Shown in pieces: positions 1 through 4,950 of a stretch of DNA of 6,782 nucleotides. The stretch is taken from the NCBI GenBank assembly GCA_900752275.1, contig CAADUS010000200.1, forward strand, positions 1 through 6,782, read 5' to 3'. Source of the stretch: an uncultured Collinsella sp. (GTDB lineage Bacteria > Actinomycetota > Coriobacteriia > Coriobacteriales > Coriobacteriaceae). Positions within the stretch are counted from its first letter, which is position 1; the number at the start of each line of letters is the position of its first letter. A model generated the notes under the pieces. The model made no database searches. It was given only the letters and a program-made list of their open reading frames with translations, and was not told where the DNA came from. A program made the position numbers and the translations under genes.

Positions 1-98
1 CCGATCTTGTGCGTCATGGACGCTCTGGCGTTCCATCTCGTCACATCTCGTATTTCGCCCCAACTGTTATATCGGCATTAGTCACCCTGCGACAGCGC

Positions 99-136
99 AA
101 ACAAAAAGAGCCGCTACCTCGAAAGGTAGCGGCTCT
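99..136 (-). terminator. Intrinsic terminator of the scaffold/GGGtGRT operon
   Basis: A perfect 13-bp inverted repeat (107-119 with 124-136) encloses a 4-nt loop that reads TTCG on the minus strand. On that strand the stem is followed by a T-rich run, TTTTGTTT (106-99). The hairpin begins 34 nt past the stop codon of the GGGtGRT gene, which is the expected place for a Rho-independent terminator of this operon. There is no T-run on the plus-strand side, so it works in one direction. I see no gene in positions 1-98 beyond it. Confidence 0.93.
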
Positions 137-170
137 AAAGCTCAACTGTATGAGCATCGCGCGGGCGCGA

Positions 171-1175
171 TTAGGCCTTGAGGGCCTCCTCGACGGCGAC
201 AGCGCAAGCGACGGTGGCACCGACCATGGGGTTGTTGCCCATGCCGATGAGACCCATCATGTCGACGTGCGCAGGCACGGAGGAGGAACCGGCGAACTGG
301 GCGTCGGAGTGCATACGGCCCATGGTGTCGGTCATGCCGTAAGAGGCAGGGCCGGCGCCCATGTTGTCCGGGTGCAGGGTACGGCCAGTGCCGCCACCAG
401 AAGCGACGGAGAAGTACTTCTTGCCAGCCTCGATGCGCTCCTTCTTGTAGGTGCCAGCGACGGGGTGCTGGAAGCGCGTGGGGTTGGTGGAGTTACCGGT
501 GATCGAGATGTCGACGTTCTCGTGCCACATGATGGCAACGCCCTCGCGGACGTCGTCGGAGCCGTAGCAGTTAACGGCAGCGCGGGGACCATCGGAGTAG
601 GGGATGGTCTCGACGACCTTGAGCTCGCCCGTGTAGTAGTCGAACTGGGTCTTCACGTAGGTGAAGCCGTTGATGCGGGCGATGATCTGAGCAGCGTCCT
701 TGCCCAGACCGTTGAGGATAACGCGCAGCGGCTTCTTGCGAGCCTTGTTGGCGTTCAGAGCCAGGCCGATAGCGCCCTCAGCGGCAGCGAAGGACTCGTG
801 GCCGGCCAGGAAGGCGAAGCACTCGGTGTCGTCGGAGAGCAGCATAGCGCCCAGGTTGCCGTGGCCCAGACCGACCTTGCGGTCCTCGGCGACGGAGCCG
901 GGAACGGTGAAGGCCTGGATGCCCTCGCCGATGATGGCAGCAGCCTCAGAAGCGGACTTGGCGCCACGCTTGACAGCGAGAGCGCAGCCGAGGGTGTAGG
1001 CCCACTCAGCGTTCTGGAAGGCGATGGACTGGGTGTTGTTGACGATCTCACGCGGGTTGAAGCCCTTGTCGGTGCAGATCTGCAGAGCTTCCTCGAGGGA
1101 GGCGATGCCGTTGTCGGCGAGGCACTTGTTGATCTTGTCAGCGCGGCGCTCGTAACCTTCGAACGTAACAGTCAT
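171..1175 (-). CDS. GGGtGRT-family protein of unknown function
   Basis: This gene encodes 334 residues and belongs to the GGGtGRT family, named for a conserved motif. The motif is visible here as SGGGTGRT, with GGGTGRT at residues 260-266. It is followed by a Gly/Met/His-rich stretch (LHPDNMGAGP, then YGMTDTMGRMHSD, residues 267-290). There is no signal peptide or membrane segment, so the protein is probably cytoplasmic. Cysteines at 18, 34, 64, 119, 203 and 324 are scattered and form no CxxC motif. The start ATG is supported by a strong Shine-Dalgarno sequence (GGGAGGG, plus-strand 1184-1190) about 8 nt upstream. The stop is TAA at 173-171. The gene follows the U-like scaffold gene after an 18-nt gap and shares its terminator, so the two are co-transcribed. 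The biochemical function of the family is unknown to me. Pairing with an iron-sulfur scaffold relative suggests a role in cluster or metal metabolism, but that is inference. The family call is confident; the function is not. Confidence 0.92.
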   Translation of the reverse strand: MTVTFEGYERRADKINKCLADNGIASLEEALQICTDKGFNPREIVNNTQSIAFQNAEWAYTLGCALAVKRGAKSASEAAAIIGEGIQAFTVPGSVAEDRKVGLGHGNLGAMLLSDDTECFAFLAGHESFAAAEGAIGLALNANKARKKPLRVILNGLGKDAAQIIARINGFTYVKTQFDYYTGELKVVETIPYSDGPRAAVNCYGSDDVREGVAIMWHENVDISITGNSTNPTRFQHPVAGTYKKERIEAGKKYFSVASGGGTGRTLHPDNMGAGPASYGMTDTMGRMHSDAQFAGSSSVPAHVDMMGLIGMGNNPMVGATVACAVAVEEALKA

Positions 1176-1193
1176 AGTTATTTCCCTCCCTTT

Positions 1194-1928
1194 CTACTCG
1201 TGAACCGGGAACACGCTGGCGACGGAGTGGGTCTCCTCGTCGGTGCGCGGGTCGATGTACTTGGCAGCGTTCTCCCACTGACCATAGTGGCCCATAGCGC
1301 CAGCGATGGCCTCCTCGGGGGTCTTGCCAGCCTTGACGGCGTCGGTGAACTTGCCGAGGTTCAGGAACTCGAACGCGATGATCTCGTTCTTGTCGTTGAG
1401 AGCCATGCGGGTGACGTAGCCCTGGGCGAGCTCGAGGTAACGAGCGCCCTTGGCCTTGGTGCCGAACATGGTACCGACCTGGGAGCGAAGACCCTTGCCG
1501 AGGTCGTCGAGGGAGGCGCCCACGGGCAGGCCGCCCTCGGAGAACGCGGTCTGGCTGCGGCCGTAAACGATCTGCAGGAAGATCTCGCGCATAGCAACGT
1601 TGATGGCGTCGCAGACGAGGTCGGTGTTGAGGGCCTCGAGGATGGTCTTGCCGGGAAGGATCTCGGAAGCCATGGCGGCAGAGTGGGTCATGCCCGAGCA
1701 GCCGATGGTCTCAACGAGGGCCTCCTCGATGATGCCGTCCTTGACGTTCAGCGTGAGCTTGCAGGCGCCCTGCTGAGGTGCGCACCAACCCACACCGTGC
1801 GTAAGACCGGAGATGTCGGAAATCTCCTTAGCCTGGACCCACTTGCCCTCCTCGGGGATGGGTGCGGGGCCGTGGTATGCACCCTTGGCAACGGGGCACA
1901 TGTTCTCCACTTCCTGTGAGTACTGCAT
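1194..1928 (-). CDS. Atypical IscU/NifU-N-like iron-sulfur scaffold protein, partner of GGGtGRT
   Basis: This gene encodes 244 residues. Residues 54-101 look like the IscU/NifU N-terminal fold: GACKLTLNV, then KDGIIEEALVETIGCSGM, then SAAMASEILPGKTILEAL. They match the family pattern of a first Cys, a beta hairpin, a GC motif and a 'Gk.l.eal' helix. Likely ligands are C56, C77 and C106, with C49 and C11 as extra cysteines. The usual Cys-Gly-Asp is replaced by Cys-Lys-Leu, so the Asp that tunes cluster or zinc binding in IscU and SufU is missing. The protein is about 100 residues longer than IscU, with extensions at both ends (N-terminal CPVAKGAYHG region; C-terminal segment from about residue 130). 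I chose the ATG at 1928 because AGAGGAG (plus-strand 1933-1939) sits just upstream. A longer frame reaches 2111, but its extra residues look non-coding. It is the first gene of the operon, divergent from the transposase-like gene. A scaffold or carrier role is inferred from homology. Confidence 0.87.
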   Translation of the reverse strand: MQYSQEVENMCPVAKGAYHGPAPIPEEGKWVQAKEISDISGLTHGVGWCAPQQGACKLTLNVKDGIIEEALVETIGCSGMTHSAAMASEILPGKTILEALNTDLVCDAINVAMREIFLQIVYGRSQTAFSEGGLPVGASLDDLGKGLRSQVGTMFGTKAKGARYLELAQGYVTRMALNDKNEIIAFEFLNLGKFTDAVKAGKTPEEAIAGAMGHYGQWENAAKYIDPRTDEETHSVASVFPVHE

Positions 1929-1932
1929 GCCT

Positions 1933-1939
1933 CTCCTCT
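1933..1939 (-). promoter_or_regulatory. Shine-Dalgarno site fixing the scaffold gene start
   Basis: The minus strand reads AGAGGAG, then AGGC, then ATG. This purine-rich site decides the start at 1928. The upstream in-frame ATG at 2111 and the internal ATG for Met10 have no comparable site. Confidence 0.8.
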
Positions 1940-2000
1940 CTATCGTGTTGGCGTCCCGTCTGGGGGTCGTGGCTGGCGATTGCCGGGCGACCCTTCGAAA

Positions 2001-2020
2001 GGGACATGACATGCAGTCCC
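2001..2020. repeat. Dyad over the presumed scaffold-operon transcription start
   Basis: GGGAC (2001-2005) and GTCCC (2016-2020) are inverted copies around a 10-nt centre that contains CATG twice. The dyad lies directly downstream of the candidate -10 box, a usual position for a repressor operator. Next to it, CCCTT-CGA-AAGGG (1991-2003) forms a second small inverted repeat that would fall in the leader RNA. The arms are only 5 bp, so chance is possible. Confidence 0.35.
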
Positions 2021-2021
2021 T

Positions 2022-2027
2022 ATAATA
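2022..2027 (-). promoter_or_regulatory. Candidate -10 box for the scaffold/GGGtGRT operon
   Basis: On the minus strand the sequence TATTAT (plus-strand ATAATA) differs from the TATAAT consensus at one position and stands out in a GC-rich setting. Transcription would begin near 2014-2016, giving a leader of about 87 nt before the ATG at 1928. No convincing -35 hexamer lies 16-18 nt upstream (CGAATA at 17 nt), so the promoter may need an activator or may be misplaced. Confidence 0.45.
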
Positions 2028-2087
2028 CCGCGAAATGCACGGAATATTCGGCGAACGGCTCAGTTTTCGTAGCGAGAAGCGCGGAAC

Positions 2088-2099
2088 TTTCAATTGAAA
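2088..2099. repeat. Perfect 12-bp palindrome, candidate operator
   Basis: TTTCAATTGAAA is identical on both strands, and its flanking bases do not extend the symmetry. It lies in the divergent intergenic region, about 60 bp upstream of the candidate -10 box of the scaffold operon. Its half-site TTTCAAT recurs at 2270-2276 inside the spacer of the candidate promoter for the transposase-like gene. Such placement fits a dimeric regulator site; the binding protein is unknown. Confidence 0.4.
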
Positions 2100-2107
2100 C
2101 GATTTAA

Positions 2108-2166
2108 TCAAGCTGTTTGCGGTTGCGCGGTCCGCTGAAGGGGATCGGTTCTGGTCAAGCTTTTGC
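2108..2166. repeat. Imperfect direct repeat pair TCAAGCT(G)TTTGC
   Basis: TCAAGCTGTTTGC (2108-2120) recurs as TCAAGCTTTTGC (2155-2166). The two copies differ by a single-base indel, and their starts are 47 bp apart. Both lie between the palindrome at 2088 and the transposase-like gene. They could be paired protein-binding sites or a chance similarity. Confidence 0.3.
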
Positions 2167-2258
2167 TAAGGGTGCGTTGCCTGACCTGTGGCTATGAAGC
2201 CGTTCGCCGTTGGTTTTCCGCCTTTTACCGTCGACGGGTTCCATTTTGCGTGAATGAT

Positions 2259-2287
2259 TTGATGGCACGTTTCAATCGTGATGTATT
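2259..2287 (+). promoter_or_regulatory. Candidate promoter of the transposase-like gene
   Basis: TTGATG (2259-2264), a 17-nt spacer and TGTATT (2282-2287) match the sigma-70 pattern at four of six positions each. The -10 is preceded by TGA, an extended -10 feature. Transcription from about 2294 would leave a short leader of about 27 nt, with AAGGGAG (2310-2316) as ribosome site before the ATG at 2321. Confidence 0.4.
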
Positions 2288-2320
2288 GGATGGTAAGCAG
2301 ATCCCGGCGAAGGGAGCGCC

Positions 2321-3121
2321 ATGCAGCGCGTTTGGAAAACGATCACCGGTTTTTACCATGTTTGCGCCCGCGGTATGGCCGGGCGGCAGATCTTTGAGAG
2401 TGACGAGGACCGGTGGAAGTTTTTGGAGCTGATGCGCGACTGCTGCCGCGATGCCGGCGTGACGGTCGTGGCGTGGTGCCTCATGAGCGACTACGTGGAT
2501 CTGTTGCTTTTGGACTATGAGGACATGATGAGTACAGCCATGCAGCGGCTGCTGTTGACGTATGCTCGTCGGTTCAATAAGCGCACTGGGCGAGCTGGAT
2601 GCCTGTTTCGTGAGCGTTTTGAGCGGCGCTCGCTCGATACCGACTGGCAGGTGATGGAGTCTATTCGCTCCGTTCACGCCTGTTCGCAGAAGGCTGGCAT
2701 CAGCTTAATCGAGCGCTATCCGTGGAGCAGCTTTGCCGAGTATCTACGGGCCTATGACAACGATTTGACGAGGGGATTTTCCGACCCTTCTTGCGTGCTT
2801 GAGCTTTTTGGTTCTGCCGAGGGTTTTATTGCCTATTCGCTTTCGACGCCCGACGGTGGCGAGCTAGCGATGCCCAACCTGAAAGAGACGGAGTGGGAAC
2901 GCCACGCCTTTGCCGACAAGTTGGCGAATAGCCTCGGGGTTTCACTCCGCGGGGTTAAAGCCGCACCGCAGGCGCAGCGCGATACCGTTATTGTTGGATT
3001 GCACGATGCCGGTTTCACGGCGCGTCAGATTGAGCGATATACGGGGATTGGCAAAAGCACCGTTTCTCGTATTGTGCGCGCTTATGCGCTGGTGGACGCG
3101 CAGGCCGAGGGCTCGAAATAA
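2321..3121 (+). CDS. Transposase-derived (RAYT/Y1_Tnp-like) protein with HTH and a degenerate active site
   Basis: This gene encodes 266 residues. The N-terminal two thirds follow the REP-associated tyrosine transposase pattern: YHVCARGMAGRQIF (12-25), a DEDRWKFLELMRD helix (28-40), AWCLMSDYVDLLL (51-63), FNKRTGRAGCLFRERF (85-100) and YPWSSFAEY (133-141). Active family members normally have LMxNHvHLL, the HUH motif that binds the metal. Here it reads D57-Y58-V59-D60, so both histidines are gone. Where the family has its nucleophilic Tyr (Y-I-H-x-N-P-V-x-A-G), this protein has S117-V-H-A-C-S-Q-K-A-G. It should therefore be unable to cut DNA by the usual route. The C-terminus adds a helix-turn-helix at about 226-255, containing FTARQIERYTGIGKSTVSRI. 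The frame is intact, with ribosome site AAGGGAG at 2310-2316. Codon third positions are more mixed (TTT, GTT, GAT, CGT) than in its neighbours, which suggests low expression or transfer. No terminal repeats flank it. A role as a DNA-binding regulator is inference. Confidence 0.85.
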   Translation: MQRVWKTITGFYHVCARGMAGRQIFESDEDRWKFLELMRDCCRDAGVTVVAWCLMSDYVDLLLLDYEDMMSTAMQRLLLTYARRFNKRTGRAGCLFRERFERRSLDTDWQVMESIRSVHACSQKAGISLIERYPWSSFAEYLRAYDNDLTRGFSDPSCVLELFGSAEGFIAYSLSTPDGGELAMPNLKETEWERHAFADKLANSLGVSLRGVKAAPQAQRDTVIVGLHDAGFTARQIERYTGIGKSTVSRIVRAYALVDAQAEGSK

Positions 3122-3127
3122 AGGTAG

Positions 3128-3169
3128 AAAAGAAAATGGCCGAATCGCGAAAGCTAAGCGATTCGGCCA
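3128..3169 (-). terminator. Intrinsic terminator of the suf operon
   Basis: A perfect 12-bp stem (3137-3148 with 3158-3169) encloses a 9-nt loop. On the minus strand it is followed by TTTTCTTTT (3136-3128). It begins 28 nt past the sufU stop and ends 6 bp from the stop of the convergent transposase-like gene. On the plus strand the hairpin is followed by ACAGAATTCTT, a poor T-run, so termination of the plus-strand transcript here would be weak. Confidence 0.88.
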
Positions 3170-3197
3170 ACAGAATTCTTCAGATTTGAGACAAATG

Positions 3198-3632
3198 TTA
3201 CTGATTATTTTGTCCCGTGAGCATGCTGTCGAGGGTGCGCCAGGCTAACTCGGCGCATTTAACGCGGGCGGGCATGTGCGAGATGTCCTGGAGCTGAGCG
3301 GCCTCGTCCAGATCTTCCAGGTCCTCCTCGGAGAGCTGCTCGCCGCGGATCATGGCGAGGAAGAGCCCTGCCAAGCGACGTGCTTCCTCGACCGTCTCGC
3401 CGGTGATGAGGTCGGCCATGATGTCGGCGCTGGCCTGGCTGATGGCGCAGCCGTGGCCGGTAAACGAGGCCTCCTCGATCACGTTGTTCTCGACACGCAG
3501 CTGCAGAGTGAGCTCGTCTCCGCAGCTGGGGTTGATGCCGTCGTGCTCGTGCGTGGGGGCATCCATCTCGTACTTGTAGTCGGGGTGTGAGTTGTGCTCC
3601 ATAAACGTGGTAGAGGTGTACAGATTACCCAT
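3198..3632 (-). CDS. sufU: SufU, zinc-type sulfur acceptor for SufS
   Basis: This gene encodes 144 residues, the usual SufU size. SufU takes the persulfide from SufS and passes sulfur on to the SufBCD scaffold. The zinc-binding residues are all present: C37 and D39 in NPSCGD, C62 in GHGCAIS and C126 in PARVKCAELAW. They correspond to Cys41, Asp43, Cys66 and Cys128 of Bacillus subtilis SufU. R123, in the same position as B. subtilis Arg125, is also kept. The 64-residue step between the second and third Cys marks SufU rather than IscU, which is shorter there. I start at the ATG at 3632 because LYTSTTFMEH aligns with the SufU N-terminal helix (LYRQVIMDH) and GGAG (plus-strand 3641-3644) sits 8 nt upstream. 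The gene overlaps the end of sufS by 8 nt, which suggests translational coupling. A longer frame reaching 3899 would lie inside sufS and has no family support. Confidence 0.95.
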   Translation of the reverse strand: MGNLYTSTTFMEHNSHPDYKYEMDAPTHEHDGINPSCGDELTLQLRVENNVIEEASFTGHGCAISQASADIMADLITGETVEEARRLAGLFLAMIRGEQLSEEDLEDLDEAAQLQDISHMPARVKCAELAWRTLDSMLTGQNNQ

Positions 3633-4950
3633 TGAACGTGCTCCAAACGTGATGCAGGCCGGCGATGAACTTGTCAATATCGGCCTTGTCGTTGTAGAAG
3701 GCCACGCTGGCGCGGCAGCAGGCAAGGTTCTCGACGCCCAGCCAGGTGAGCAGAGGCTGCGCGCAGTGGTGACCGGCGCGGATGCAAACGCCGTCCATGT
3801 CCATGATGCTCGCGACATCGTGCGGGTGGATGCCCTTGACGTTAAAGCTGACGACGCCGTGGTGGTTGTCCCAATAGATGGAGCCGATGATCTGGACAAA
3901 GTCGAGCTGCATGAGCTCGCCCATCAGGTAGTGGACGAGTGCCTTCTCACGGGTCTGGATGTTTTCGTAGCCTACCGTGTTGACCAGGTAGTCAAGCGCC
4001 GCGCCCGTGGCGAAGATGCCGGCGGCGTCCTGCGTGCCGGCCTCGAATTTCTCGGGGACGGGCGCCCAGACGGCGTCTTGCTCGGTGACCGAGTCGATCA
4101 TCTCGCCGCCGGTAAGCATGGGCGGCATGGCGTTGAGCAGGTCCATATTGCCCCACAGCACGCCGATGCCCATGGGGCCCATAGCCTTGTGCGCGCTAAA
4201 GGCAAAGAAATCGGCTCCCAGATCGGCCACATCGACCGGCATGTGCGGCAGCGACTGCGCACCGTCGACGACCAGATAGCCGCCGTACTTGTGCACGAGC
4301 TTGCCGAGGTTCTTGACCGGATTCTCAACGCCCAGCACGTTAGAGACCTGACCCACGGCCAAGATCTTGGTCTTGGGGCCCACCTTGGACAGAACTTCCT
4401 CGGTCGTTAGCTGGCCGGTCTTGGTGGGGTAGAGGTAGACGAGCTTGGCGCCGGTCTCGCGGCAGACCTGCTGCCACGGGATCAGGTTGGAGTGGTGCTC
4501 CATGATGGTGATGACGACCTCGTCGCCCGGCTCGAGGACCGTGGGCGCAAAGCTCTTGGCGACCAGGTTGAGCGACTCGCTCGTGTTGCGGGTGAAGACG
4601 ACCTCGTTGGCCTGGGGGGCGCCGATGACGTCGGCGATCTGCTGGCGCACCTTCGCGATGGCCTCGGTGGCCTCGACGGACAGTGAGTACAGGCCACGCA
4701 GGGGGTTGGCGTTCATGCGCTGGTAGAAGTCGCGCTCGGCGTCGAGCACGCAGGCGGGACGCTGCGCGGTGGCGGCGCTATCGAGGAAGGCGATCTCGGG
4801 GTGCTGCTGGAACAGCGGGAACTGCGCCTTGTAGGGGTTGGTCTCGATGTCGACGGTAGGCCAGCCGCGCGAGGCCTCGTCGCTGGCGTCGAGCTCCATA
4901 GGCTCCGGTGCGGTACAGGTGTCGCATTTAACGTGCTCGGTGTCGATCAT
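3625..4950 (-). CDS. sufS: SufS cysteine desulfurase with N-terminal CxxC extension
   Basis: This gene encodes 441 residues. SufS is a PLP enzyme that converts cysteine to alanine and holds the sulfur as a persulfide. Key sites are the PLP lysine K255 in FSAHKAMGPMG, D229 in VVDGAQ, the EHHSN motif (151-155), the catalytic Cys C396 in RAGHHC (E. coli Cys364, B. subtilis Cys361) and the substrate-binding Arg R413 in CCRAS. H377 in HPHD, 19 residues before the catalytic Cys, matches B. subtilis His342, which exchanges zinc ligands with SufU. This agrees with the adjacent sufU. The protein is about 35 residues longer than usual. Most of the excess is an N-terminal leader of about 30 residues that carries C9-D-T-C12. 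There also appear to be two extra residues between C396 and R413. The start ATG follows GAGGAGGAG (plus-strand 4956-4964) and overlaps the sufD stop as ATGA. Confidence 0.96.
   Translation of the reverse strand: MIDTEHVKCDTCTAPEPMELDASDEASRGWPTVDIETNPYKAQFPLFQQHPEIAFLDSAATAQRPACVLDAERDFYQRMNANPLRGLYSLSVEATEAIAKVRQQIADVIGAPQANEVVFTRNTSESLNLVAKSFAPTVLEPGDEVVITIMEHHSNLIPWQQVCRETGAKLVYLYPTKTGQLTTEEVLSKVGPKTKILAVGQVSNVLGVENPVKNLGKLVHKYGGYLVVDGAQSLPHMPVDVADLGADFFAFSAHKAMGPMGIGVLWGNMDLLNAMPPMLTGGEMIDSVTEQDAVWAPVPEKFEAGTQDAAGIFATGAALDYLVNTVGYENIQTREKALVHYLMGELMQLDFVQIIGSIYWDNHHGVVSFNVKGIHPHDVASIMDMDGVCIRAGHHCAQPLLTWLGVENLACCRASVAFYNDKADIDKFIAGLHHVWSTFNG

Larger units (their letters stand above)
1929..2320. 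other. Divergent intergenic region (392 bp) without a gene
   Basis: This stretch separates the minus-strand scaffold operon from the plus-strand transposase-like gene. Frames that run through it (one on the minus strand up to 2111, one on the plus strand from 2163) give arginine- or cysteine-rich peptides without family resemblance and lack good ribosome sites. It is more AT-rich than the neighbouring genes. It holds two candidate promoters, a perfect 12-bp palindrome, a dyad next to the presumed scaffold transcription start, and an imperfect direct repeat, each listed separately. I see no tRNA, no recognisable riboswitch and no terminal inverted repeats of an insertion sequence. Confidence 0.75.

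Noticed and set aside
9..1919. A very long open frame on the plus strand (636 codons)
   Set aside because: It lies antisense to the scaffold and GGGtGRT genes. It is an Ala/Gly/Val/Leu-rich product of their GC-biased codons, has no recognisable domain and no ribosome site, and runs through the terminator hairpin.
1929..2111. Extension of the scaffold protein by 61 residues to an ATG at 2111
   Set aside because: The added peptide is Arg/Ser/Pro-rich with no family match, crosses the candidate promoter and dyads, and lacks a ribosome site. The ATG at 1928 has a good one.
2163..2677. Small open frames at 2163-2432 (plus) and 2225-2677 (minus)
   Set aside because: Both overlap the transposase-like gene in other frames, show no domain resemblance and have weak start contexts. 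The 266-codon gene explains the region.
2321..3121. An active insertion sequence
   Set aside because: No terminal inverted repeats or target duplications are visible at either side, and the catalytic HUH and Tyr residues are missing.
99..3169. The two hairpins (107-136 and 3137-3169) as REP elements mobilised by the transposase-like protein
   Set aside because: GTAG occurs near or in each, which recalls REP sequences. However, the stems differ in sequence, each is single-copy here, and each is followed by a T-run just past an operon stop, so terminator is the simpler reading.
3633..3899. Extension of SufU to an upstream start at 3899
   Set aside because: It would overlap sufS by about 275 nt, and its low-complexity Ser/Thr/Ala-rich sequence is a frame shadow. 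SufU family alignment begins at the ATG at 3632.
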